The position numbers were made by a program, and so were the translations under genes. DNA of 10,844 nt, from positions 1-10,844 of the forward strand of contig CALKUJ010000168.1 of the NCBI GenBank assembly GCA_937996825.1, in the 5' to 3' direction. The DNA is from an uncultured Polynucleobacter sp. GTDB lineage: Bacteria > Pseudomonadota > Gammaproteobacteria > Burkholderiales > Burkholderiaceae. Every line of letters starts with the position of its first letter. The stretch's first letter is position 1. The notes below the pieces were generated by a model. That model did not search any database and was not told the origin of the DNA. It saw nothing but the letters and a program-made list of their open reading frames with translations. This document shows, piece after piece, positions 1-6,232 of the stretch.

Positions 1-635
1 AGGTATATGACCTTGTGTTGGTAGCAGTTGGGCGCACTCCAAATGGTAAGAAGTTAGATGCAGATAAGGCTGGCGTGGTGGTGGATGAACGTGGCTTTAT
101 TCCGGTTGATCAACAACTGCGCACGAATGTGAATCATATTTTTGCGATCGGCGATTTGGTTGGCCAACCGATGTTAGCGCACAAAGCCGTTCATGAGGGT
201 CATGTTGCAGCAGAAGTGGCGGCAGGGCATAAAGCATTCTTTGATGCAAAACAGATTCCATCTGTGGCTTATACCGATCCTGAAGTTGCTTGGGCTGGTC
301 TTACGGAAGAACAATGCAAGGCAAAAGGCATTGCTTATGAAAAAGGTTTATTCCCATGGGCGGCCAGCGGAAGAGCTATTGCCAATGGTCGTGATGAAGG
401 CTTCACAAAGTTGCTATTTGATAAAGAAACTCATCGCATCATTGGTGGCGGTATTGTTGGTACCCATGCAGGCGATTTGATTGGTGAAGTATGTTTAGCG
501 ATTGAAATGGGTGCTGATGCCGTTGATATTGGTAAAACCATTCATCCACATCCAACCCTTGGCGAGTCTGTTGGTATGGCTGCTGAAGTGGCTCATGGCT
601 CTTGCACTGATTTGCCGCCAACCAAGAAAAAATAG
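1..635 (+). CDS. lpdA: Dihydrolipoyl dehydrogenase (E3), 3' part only
   Basis: This is the C-terminal part of a pyridine-nucleotide-disulfide oxidoreductase. E3 reoxidises the dihydrolipoyl group of the pyruvate (or 2-oxoglutarate) dehydrogenase complex and passes electrons through FAD to NAD+. The gene enters from the left edge; the readable frame starts at base 3 (V-Y-D-L-V-L-V-A-V-G-R-T-P-N). Visible landmarks are the end of the NAD domain (VAVGRTPN), the FAD-binding stretch IFAIGDLVGQPMLAHKA, and the dimerisation domain beginning at SVAYTDPEVAWAGLT. The active-site motif HPHPTLGE carries the catalytic His-Glu pair that acts across the dimer. The tail HGSCTDLPPTKKK is, from memory, typical of E3 from betaproteobacterial pyruvate dehydrogenase operons, so aceE and aceF probably lie upstream. 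The N-terminal FAD domain and redox-active CxxxxC are outside the window. Stop TAG is at 633-635. Confidence 0.96.
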   Translation, partial: VYDLVLVAVGRTPNGKKLDADKAGVVVDERGFIPVDQQLRTNVNHIFAIGDLVGQPMLAHKAVHEGHVAAEVAAGHKAFFDAKQIPSVAYTDPEVAWAGLTEEQCKAKGIAYEKGLFPWAASGRAIANGRDEGFTKLLFDKETHRIIGGGIVGTHAGDLIGEVCLAIEMGADAVDIGKTIHPHPTLGESVGMAAEVAHGSCTDLPPTKKK

Positions 636-671
636 TCAGACTTGAGCACTGAGTCTCTAAGACTCTGGGCA

Positions 672-702
672 TAAAAAAACCCCCGCGCGAGGCGGGGGTT
701 AA
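672..702 (-). terminator. Intrinsic terminator of the phasin gene
   Basis: A perfect 9-bp GC-rich stem pairs AACCCCCGC (678-686) with GCGGGGGTT (692-700) around a 5-nt loop. Read on the - strand it is followed by a run of seven T, which makes it a textbook terminator for the phasin transcript about 100 nt after its stop codon. Read on the + strand (end of lpdA) the same hairpin is followed by AAAAGG, not by T, so termination in that direction should be weaker. The six-base stem GAGTCT-CTA-AGACTC (651-665) just after lpdA is a separate small hairpin. Confidence 0.88.
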
Positions 703-803
703 AAGGTACTTGTAGATTAGATCTAACTGGGTACCGAGGAGACAACTGTTACTACTTCAATTCTTTCAAGCCACTATCATGATTCAAATGGCTTTCATCT
801 TGC

Positions 804-1340
804 TTACTTCTTGCCGCGAGCAGCTTTAACAGCTGTATTTGCTGCAGCATTGAAGTTGTTTTGAGCCAAATCTACCGCTTGCTTGATAGATTTTTGTGTT
901 GTTTCATAAGCATTGTTTGCTGCAGCCATGGCTTGTTTGATAGCCTGGATAGTTGCTTCTGAACCGGCAGGAGCATTCTTTGCAAGTTCTTCAACCATGC
1001 CGTTCATGCTGCCGCTATTTTTCTTCAACTGTGACTCAGCAACTGATGTGAATGTTGATTGTGTTTCATTAGCGATGTTGTAAAGATGACGGCTGTAAGA
1101 CATGATCTTTTCTGCTAAAGGCTGAACCATACCTGCTTGCATAGCCATCAACTGCTGTGCGTCACGCACTGAAAGAGCTTGCTTGGCATTTTGAACATTT
1201 TCTGTCATTGCAGTTTTTGCAACGGCCATGTTCAATTCAACCAATTTTTCTACGCCTTCAAACGCCTTGTTAGTTAAATTCAATAATGTTTCTAAATTAG
1301 CTTTGTTTGCTGCTGCGATTTGTTCTGGGGTTAATGTCAT
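804..1340 (-). CDS. phaP: Phasin family protein (PHA granule-associated)
   Basis: Phasins coat polyhydroxyalkanoate granules in the cytoplasm and control their number and size. The 178-residue product is almost entirely amphipathic helix, rich in Ala, Gln, Lys and Asn, with no signal peptide or membrane segment. It starts MTLTPEQIAAANKAN, typical of the betaproteobacterial phasin family. There is a single helix-breaking KNAPAGSE near residues 121-128 and a basic KAARGKK tail. I chose ATG at 1340 because GGAGA sits 4 nt upstream; the longer reading from 1388 adds 16 residues that do not resemble the family and would begin at the predicted transcription start. The gene has its own promoter (1396-1423) and terminator (672-702), so it is monocistronic. 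It is divergent from the deacetylase-family gene and convergent with lpdA. No PHA synthase or PhaR gene is in the window. Confidence 0.92.
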   Translation of the reverse strand: MTLTPEQIAAANKANLETLLNLTNKAFEGVEKLVELNMAVAKTAMTENVQNAKQALSVRDAQQLMAMQAGMVQPLAEKIMSYSRHLYNIANETQSTFTSVAESQLKKNSGSMNGMVEELAKNAPAGSEATIQAIKQAMAAANNAYETTQKSIKQAVDLAQNNFNAAANTAVKAARGKK

Positions 1341-1369
1341 GATTTCTCCAAGTAAATTAAAGGGTGAAC

Positions 1370-1396
1370 AATAAATGTTGCACTGCACAAAATGAA
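1370..1396. promoter_or_regulatory. Candidate PhaR-type operator at the phasin start site
   Basis: Two related 12-mers face away from each other across a 3-nt centre: GCACAAAATGAA (+, 1385-1396) and GCAACATTTATT (-, 1381-1370). The centre also forms a tandem TGCAC-TGCAC (1379-1388). Together they cover the predicted start and the first ~20 transcribed bases of the phasin gene, where a bound repressor would block initiation. As I recall it, the 12-bp repeat reported for PhaR at a Ralstonia phasin promoter is GCAMMAAWTMMD; the two copies here match at 11 and 10 of 12 positions. That consensus is from memory and the binding is inferred. Confidence 0.4.
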
Positions 1397-1423
1397 GTAT
1401 AGGTCTTAATCACCCTAAGTCAA
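1396..1423 (-). promoter_or_regulatory. Sigma-70-type promoter of the phasin gene
   Basis: On the - strand TTGACT (1418-1423) and TATACT (1396-1401) are separated by 16 nt. Each hexamer matches the sigma-70 consensus at five of six positions. The predicted start is near 1389, giving a leader of about 49 nt before the ATG at 1340. It is the best promoter match that I see in the window. The start site itself has not been shown. Confidence 0.7.
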
Positions 1424-1456
1424 GCCCACATTGTGAAAAAAAGGCAAAATCAGGGG

Positions 1457-2362
1457 GTGAAAGCCTTTTATACCGATCATTTTGTCCTTCCTTTGCCAGC
1501 AGGACATCGTTTCCCGATGCAAAAATACCGCTTGTTAAGGGACCAAGTAGCCTTATTTGATGGTTTAGAGCTAAAAGAACCCTTGGCTGCTAGCGATGAG
1601 GACTTGATCAGGGTTCATGACCAGGACTATGTCAAACGGGTGACACAGGGGCAGTTAAGTCCCGCAGAAATCCGTGAAATTGGCTTTCCTTGGAGTGAAC
1701 CCATGGTTGAGCGATCGAAAAGGTCTGCAGGAGCCACCATTCAGGCATGCCTCAGTGCCATGGAAGATGGGGTTTCAGTTAATCTGGCTGGTGGCACCCA
1801 TCATGCTTATGCAAATAAAGGCAGTGGTTTTTGCGTCTTCAATGATGCGGCGGTTGCCTCTAAGCATCTTCAAAACTTAAGAAAAATGAACGTTGCGATC
1901 ATTGATCTGGACGTTCATCAAGGCAATGGTACGGCGGCTATTTTGGGTAAGGACCCTAGTTGTTACACATTGTCGCTTCATGGGGAAAAGAATTTCCCAT
2001 TCAGAAAAGAATCCAGTCACCTTGATGTGGCTCTGAGCGATGGATGTTCTGATGATGAGTATTTGCTCCATCTCGCTCATGCACTCAATCAAATGGAATC
2101 AGAATTTAAGCCTGATATCTTGATTTATTTAGCTGGGGCTGACCCACACGAGGGTGATCGACTGGGAAGGTTGAAATTAAGCTTGAAGGGTTTGTGTTTG
2201 CGAGACCAGATGGTCTTAGACTTTGCTAAAACACATGATCTGCCGATCGCAATTGCGATGGCTGGTGGTTATGGCATCAATATCGAGACCACTGTTGAAG
2301 TACATGCTCAAACCGTACAATTAGCGCTTCAACTATTTAAACAAATAAAGGGTCAAAAATAA
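1457..2362 (+). CDS. Histone deacetylase family protein (acetyl-amide hydrolase)
   Basis: This is a cytoplasmic zinc hydrolase of the arginase/deacetylase fold, the class that includes AcuC, acetylpolyamine amidohydrolases and bacterial HDAC-like proteins. Counting from the GTG at 1457 (301 aa), the His-His pair in GGTHHAY is at 115-116. GFCVFNDAAV follows, the zinc-binding DLDVHQGNGT supplies D152 and H154, AGADPHEGD supplies D229, and GGYG contains the candidate catalytic Tyr272. All expected residues are present, so it should be active; the substrate cannot be read from sequence. Start choice is uncertain. The frame also opens with GTG at 1433 (309 aa), but MKAFYTDHFVLPLP resembles the usual family N-terminus, so 1457 is preferred. 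Neither start has a well-spaced ribosome site: AAGG is 13 nt away and GGGG directly abuts 1457. The transporter gene follows without spacing. I see no convincing + strand promoter upstream. Confidence 0.9.
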   Translation: MKAFYTDHFVLPLPAGHRFPMQKYRLLRDQVALFDGLELKEPLAASDEDLIRVHDQDYVKRVTQGQLSPAEIREIGFPWSEPMVERSKRSAGATIQACLSAMEDGVSVNLAGGTHHAYANKGSGFCVFNDAAVASKHLQNLRKMNVAIIDLDVHQGNGTAAILGKDPSCYTLSLHGEKNFPFRKESSHLDVALSDGCSDDEYLLHLAHALNQMESEFKPDILIYLAGADPHEGDRLGRLKLSLKGLCLRDQMVLDFAKTHDLPIAIAMAGGYGINIETTVEVHAQTVQLALQLFKQIKGQK

Positions 2363-3244
2363 ATGAGTGGTCCATGGATTCGATTTTTAACACCATGGAT
2401 TGCGCCTATTTTTGTGATCATTTGGAGTACAGGCTTCATCATTGCTCGTTACGGCATGCCTCATGCTGAGCCAATGACGTTTTTGAGCATGCGCTTTTTA
2501 GGCGTTTTGATTTGTATGGTTCCAATTGTCTTGCTATGGAAAGCTCCTTGGCCAAAACAGTCACAAATCTTCCATATTGCGATTGCTGGAATACTTCTTC
2601 AAGCTGGATATCTGGGTGGTGTATGGGCAGCTGTTCGCGAAGGTATGTCAGCAGGTTTAACAGCTTTGATTGTCGGTCTTCAACCAATTTTGACTGCCTT
2701 ATTGGCTTCTTGGGTGGCTGAGAAGGTTAGACCAGTGCAATGGCTTGGTTTGATCATTGGTCTCTTAGGCGTTGGTTTGGTGGTATCAGCCAAGATTGCC
2801 ATGATTGGCTTCAGCGATTTGAGTTTTGTTTTCATCATCATCGCTTTGTTATCAATCACGGCAGGCACCCTTTATCAAAAGAAGTATTGCCCGCAGTTTG
2901 ATTTACGTACTGGCTCGGTGATTCAATTTGCTGCTTCAGCAATTATTTGTGTCCCTCTGATGATGATGTTTGAAACCAGAGAAATTGCTTGGGTTCCAGA
3001 ATTAATTTTCTCTTTATTGTGGTCCATATTGGCCTTGTCGATTGGAGCCAGCTCTTTGTTATTTGTGATGATCCGTCACGGAGCAGCCACCAAGGTCACT
3101 AGTCTGATGTATCTGACACCTCCAACTACCGCCTTGATGGCCTGGTTCCTATTTGATGAACCCATCACATGGTTGATTGGTCTTGGTATTGCGCTGACGA
3201 TGGGAGCGGTATTAATGGTCAATAAAGCCTCATTGCATAAGTAA
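2363..3244 (+). CDS. DMT-superfamily transporter, EamA family
   Basis: A 293-residue inner-membrane protein with about ten hydrophobic helices arranged as two EamA repeats (roughly residues 12-135 and 150-287). It has the usual signature near the first helix (WSTGFIIARYG, residues 21-31), EPMTFLSMRF in the next, and FDEPITW followed by a Gly-rich last helix. Length and layout are standard for drug/metabolite exporters such as RhtA/YdcZ-like proteins, but the family does not predict substrate. The ATG begins at the base after the TAA of the deacetylase gene, with AAGGG about 10 nt upstream inside that gene, so the two are almost certainly cotranscribed and translationally coupled. No intrinsic terminator is visible between this gene and the peptidase gene 55 bp downstream, so readthrough is possible. 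Confidence 0.93.
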   Translation: MSGPWIRFLTPWIAPIFVIIWSTGFIIARYGMPHAEPMTFLSMRFLGVLICMVPIVLLWKAPWPKQSQIFHIAIAGILLQAGYLGGVWAAVREGMSAGLTALIVGLQPILTALLASWVAEKVRPVQWLGLIIGLLGVGLVVSAKIAMIGFSDLSFVFIIIALLSITAGTLYQKKYCPQFDLRTGSVIQFAASAIICVPLMMMFETREIAWVPELIFSLLWSILALSIGASSLLFVMIRHGAATKVTSLMYLTPPTTALMAWFLFDEPITWLIGLGIALTMGAVLMVNKASLHK

Positions 3245-3299
3245 TACCTTATCATGTCATATTGACTAAAACTAACTATTTGAACAGCTAGACAAACTG

Positions 3300-4328
3300 A
3301 TGATATTTAGAAGTAATTTGTTGCGCAAAATGATTGTGGGTTTATTGAGCAGTTCTTTGTTGCTTGGGGCTCAGGTGTCTTTTGCACAAAACACAGCAAA
3401 CAAACCAACAAAACAAACAACACAGCAGGCTGCCAAGAAAAAACCAGCCCCTAAGAATCAAAAACAAGTTAGAACATCGACCACTCGAGCTAAGTCTGCA
3501 AATGCTCCTGACGAAAAAAGACCATCATTTGCCGCAGCCATGGGCCTGCGTGGTAATCAGGATGATCTGAATTTAAAATCCAGCGTTGCCTTGATTGTTG
3601 ATCGTCAAACACATGAAGTATTGTTTGAAAAAAATGCTCATGCAGCTTTACCGATTGCATCTATCACCAAATTAATGACTTCCTTGGTCGTGCTAGAGGC
3701 CCAATTACCCTTGGATGAAACCATTGTGATTGAGCAATCAGATGTCAATGCTTATCCAGGAAGAACTCGTTCTCGAGTGACTCAAGGAGCAAAGATGACT
3801 CGTGAGCAAGCGATGATTTTGTCTTTGATGTCCTCAGAAAACAGAGTGTCCCAAGCCCTAGGAAGAAATTTTCCAGGTGGTATACCTGCCTTTGTTGAGG
3901 CAATGAATGCCAAAGCTAAGTTGTTGGGGATGAGCCAATCAAAGTTTGCAGATCCAACAGGTTTATCCAGTGATAATGTTTCAAGTCCAGAAGATTTGAC
4001 GCGTTTGGTTGAGGCTGCCTATCAGCACAAAGTGATCAGAGAGTTTTCAACCAGACCTGACTACAGCATCATGATTGGTAATCGTGAGCAAAAATTTGTT
4101 AATACCAATCGTTTGGTCAGAGCCAGTGACATGGATATCGGCCTTCAAAAGACTGGTTATATTTCCGCTGCTGGTCGTTGTTTGGTCATGCAAGCCAAAG
4201 TAGTTGGCCGTGATGTGGTGATGGTGTTCTTGGATTCGGTTGGTAAGCAATCTCGTTTTGCAGACGCAGTGCGTGTCAGAGAATGGTTGGAAGCCAATCC
4301 AAGCCCTGAATCAATCAGAAAACTCTAA
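3300..4328 (+). CDS. pbpG: Serine-type D-Ala-D-Ala endopeptidase/carboxypeptidase, PBP7 type
   Basis: A periplasmic penicillin-binding protein of the S11 peptidase family that trims or cleaves D-Ala cross-links in peptidoglycan. Residues 1-29 form a signal peptide (basic start, hydrophobic core, SFA before Q30). Residues 31-75 are a low-complexity linker rich in Lys, Gln, Thr, Ala and Pro, with 12 basic and 2 acidic residues. The catalytic domain follows, with all three active-site motifs: S121-I-T-K124, S179-E-N181 and K284-T-G286. It lacks a long C-terminal domain with an amphipathic membrane anchor, which fits PbpG rather than DacA/DacC. The ATG at 3300 has no clear ribosome site; Met11 (3330) would shorten the signal peptide. 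TTGACT at 3262-3267 resembles a -35 element, but I find no good -10 after it. It is convergent with the IclR gene, 24 bp apart. Confidence 0.92.
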   Translation: MIFRSNLLRKMIVGLLSSSLLLGAQVSFAQNTANKPTKQTTQQAAKKKPAPKNQKQVRTSTTRAKSANAPDEKRPSFAAAMGLRGNQDDLNLKSSVALIVDRQTHEVLFEKNAHAALPIASITKLMTSLVVLEAQLPLDETIVIEQSDVNAYPGRTRSRVTQGAKMTREQAMILSLMSSENRVSQALGRNFPGGIPAFVEAMNAKAKLLGMSQSKFADPTGLSSDNVSSPEDLTRLVEAAYQHKVIREFSTRPDYSIMIGNREQKFVNTNRLVRASDMDIGLQKTGYISAAGRCLVMQAKVVGRDVVMVFLDSVGKQSRFADAVRVREWLEANPSPESIRKL

Positions 4329-4352
4329 ACTGCTCCAAAGTAGGTTGTTGAC

Positions 4353-5126
4353 TTAACTAGTCTTAAGACTTGGGGGTTTGTATCCCAAGCTTTTTGAGAT
4401 TTGCATCGCTGTATCTTTGAGTGATTTCAGCCAATCATCCTGCATGCGCTCGGTGGGGGCTGATAAAGATAAACCAGCCACTAGCTTGCCTGTGTCATCC
4501 AAAATAGCTGCAGCCATACAGCTCACACCCAACTCTAATTCTTCATCATCGCGGGCGTGACCAAGACTTTTGACTAAATCTAATTCTTTTTCCAACTGTG
4601 CCAAATCGCTGATACTGTTTTGCGTGTGGCCATTTAAGCCAGTTTTACTCACGTAACTCTTTAGCTTTACAGAGTCATCATCCGCCAAGAAAAGTTTACC
4701 AACGGAGGTTAGATGAAGTGGGGCTCTACCGCCAATGGCTCGTACCACTTGCATGCCTGATCGTTCGCTGTAGGCACGATCGATATAAACAATTTCATCA
4801 CCTTGGCGCACAGACAGATTGACTGTTTGGCCAGTGAGTTTGTGCAAGGCTCTCATTGGTAATTGAGCAGCATCTCTGACCGATAGTCGAGCCTTCACCA
4901 GATTACCTAGTTCAAGGAGCTTGAGTCCTAAACGGTAGGTGCCGCTGTCTGCACGCTCAACTAGGCGGCAGGCAACCATGTCATTCAAAATTCGATGAGC
5001 AGTTGAGGGGTGTAAGTCAGTCAGCTCAGACAGTCTTTTCAGACTCTGGGCTTCATCACTATCTGCGAGGGCATCCAGAAGACTCATCATGCGGTCCAAT
5101 ACCTGGATAGCTGTTCTGCTTGTCAT
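4353..5126 (-). CDS. IclR-family transcriptional regulator
   Basis: A 257-residue regulator with an N-terminal winged helix-turn-helix at about residues 5-70. The recognition region is HPSTAHRILNDMVACRLVER and the wing is SGTYRLG. The C-terminal effector-binding domain shows the family landmarks GRAPLHLTSVGKLFLA (133-148) and ELGVSCMAAAILDDTG, followed by GLSLSAPTERM. IclR proteins usually control a nearby catabolic operon in response to a small organic acid or aromatic compound. Here no catabolic genes adjoin it: pyrD lies 52 bp upstream on the same strand and the peptidase gene faces it. Its target is therefore unknown, and autoregulation is possible (see 5125-5163). The ATG at 5126 gives the usual short lead into the HTH, though its ribosome site is weak. 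It could be the last gene of the long - strand transcript or have its own promoter in the 52-bp gap. Confidence 0.93.
   Translation of the reverse strand: MTSRTAIQVLDRMMSLLDALADSDEAQSLKRLSELTDLHPSTAHRILNDMVACRLVERADSGTYRLGLKLLELGNLVKARLSVRDAAQLPMRALHKLTGQTVNLSVRQGDEIVYIDRAYSERSGMQVVRAIGGRAPLHLTSVGKLFLADDDSVKLKSYVSKTGLNGHTQNSISDLAQLEKELDLVKSLGHARDDEELELGVSCMAAAILDDTGKLVAGLSLSAPTERMQDDWLKSLKDTAMQISKSLGYKPPSLKTS
4359..4370. repeat. 12-bp perfect palindrome at a convergent gene junction
   Basis: AGTCTTAAGACT is a perfect palindrome within the last codons of the IclR gene, close to the 24-bp gap that separates it from the convergent peptidase gene. A weak longer-range pairing, CTCCAAAGT with ACTTGGGGG, encloses it. 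Neither strand shows a GC-rich stem followed by a T run, so this is not a recognisable intrinsic terminator. It could be chance. Confidence 0.35.
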
Positions 5127-5163
5127 GTGCCTATTTTAGCTCTAAATACGCCAAATTGCACAT
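5125..5163. promoter_or_regulatory. Possible operator upstream of the IclR gene
   Basis: The 52-bp gap between pyrD and the IclR gene contains TTTAG-CT-CTAAA (5135-5146), 5-bp half-sites around a 2-nt centre. It lies within a wider inverted repeat, ATGTGC (5125-5130) and GCACAT (5158-5163). The position just before the start codon would suit autorepression, which is common in this family. The match is short and could be accidental. Confidence 0.25.
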
Positions 5164-5178
5164 TATGAAAAGTGAAGG

Positions 5179-6213
5179 CTAAAAACCACCTTTTAATGCC
5201 TTGGCACAGTCAGAAACAAGCTTAGGACCTTGATAAATCAAGCCTGTATAGAGTTGTACCAAGCTTGCACCTGCATTCATCTTGTCTTTGGCATCCTGGC
5301 CAGACATGATGCCACCCACGCCAATGATCGGAACCTGACCCTGAAGGGTGCGGTGTAATTCTTTGATCACATGGTCTGATGATTGTTTTACTGGAGATCC
5401 GGAAAGGCCACCAGTCTCATTGCCATTAGGCAAATGTGCAACAGCATCGCGAGCAATTGTGGTGTTAGTGGCAATCACAGCATCAATTTTGTACTTGATC
5501 AGTAATTCCGCAATGGTTTGTATCTGTTCTAAATCTAAATCAGGTGCAATTTTTAGGAAGAGTGGTACTTCTTTCTTGTGCAAATCGCTCAGTACCTTTT
5601 TTTCTTCGGCAATAGCGTTAAGTAAAGAACTTAATTCATCAGCACCTTGCAGCTGTCTTAGATTCTTAGTATTGGGTGAAGAGATGTTGACGGTGATATA
5701 AGAGGCAATGTCGTAAACCTTCCTCATACAGATCAAATAATCATCGGCGGCGGATTCAATGGGAGTCGTGGCATTTTTACCAATATTCAAACCGAGGATG
5801 CCACCACGTTGCCAAAAATCAGATTGTTTCACTCGTGCTACGCATGCATCAACACCATCATTATTAAAACCCATGCGATTGATCAAAGCAGACGCATTTG
5901 GCAGGCGAAACATTCTGGGGAATGGATTGCCAGATTGCGCTTTGGGTGTCACAGTGCCGATTTCAATGAAGCCAAATCCCAAATCTGCCAAAGCATCAAT
6001 GTGTTTGCCATCTTTATCAAGACCAGCAGCAAGGCCAACTGGATTTGGTATTTTTAAGCCACAAAAAACTCTTTCATCACTGGCAATTTTTTCCTGCGAT
6101 AAAAAACCCAAACCAAGGGCATGAACTTTATCGAGGGTGTTCAAAGTCAAGTTATGCGCACGCTCCGCATCCATGGCAAATAAACAAGGTTTGACGAGAG
6201 GGTAGAGGTTCAT
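5179..6213 (-). CDS. pyrD: Dihydroorotate dehydrogenase (quinone), class 2
   Basis: This enzyme carries out the fourth step of pyrimidine synthesis, oxidising dihydroorotate to orotate with FMN and passing electrons to the quinone pool at the inner membrane. The 344-residue length matches class 2 enzymes. Residues 1-40 form the N-terminal helical extension used for membrane contact and the quinone tunnel, which class 1 enzymes lack. Visible motifs are GLAAGLDKDG (61-70, FMN), NRMGFNN (112-118, substrate loop), LNIGKN, NISSPNT (176-182, with S179 as the class 2 catalytic base), KIAPDLD, ATNTT, GVGGIMSG (298-305, phosphate binding) and LYTGLIYQGP. The ATG at 6213 starts 19 bp after the Bpt stop, with no strong ribosome site. 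It is in the same run as Bpt, a neighbourhood I recall from related betaproteobacteria. Confidence 0.97.
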   Translation of the reverse strand: MNLYPLVKPCLFAMDAERAHNLTLNTLDKVHALGLGFLSQEKIASDERVFCGLKIPNPVGLAAGLDKDGKHIDALADLGFGFIEIGTVTPKAQSGNPFPRMFRLPNASALINRMGFNNDGVDACVARVKQSDFWQRGGILGLNIGKNATTPIESAADDYLICMRKVYDIASYITVNISSPNTKNLRQLQGADELSSLLNAIAEEKKVLSDLHKKEVPLFLKIAPDLDLEQIQTIAELLIKYKIDAVIATNTTIARDAVAHLPNGNETGGLSGSPVKQSSDHVIKELHRTLQGQVPIIGVGGIMSGQDAKDKMNAGASLVQLYTGLIYQGPKLVSDCAKALKGGF

Positions 6214-6232
6214 GAGTGTTAAATTTTGCTAA

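Noticed and set aside
1341..1388. N-terminal extension of the phasin (start at 1388)
   Set aside because: It would begin at the predicted transcription start and has no ribosome site, while ATG 1340 has GGAGA at good spacing and the family-like N-terminus.
3262..3294. Promoter for the peptidase gene from TTGACT at 3262-3267
   Set aside because: No acceptable -10 hexamer lies 16-18 nt downstream; the best candidates match at only two or three positions.
5348..6124. Open + strand frames of 117 and 121 codons opposite pyrD
   Set aside because: They lie wholly antisense to a gene with complete catalytic motifs, have no family resemblance or ribosome site, and have compositions expected of a shadow frame.
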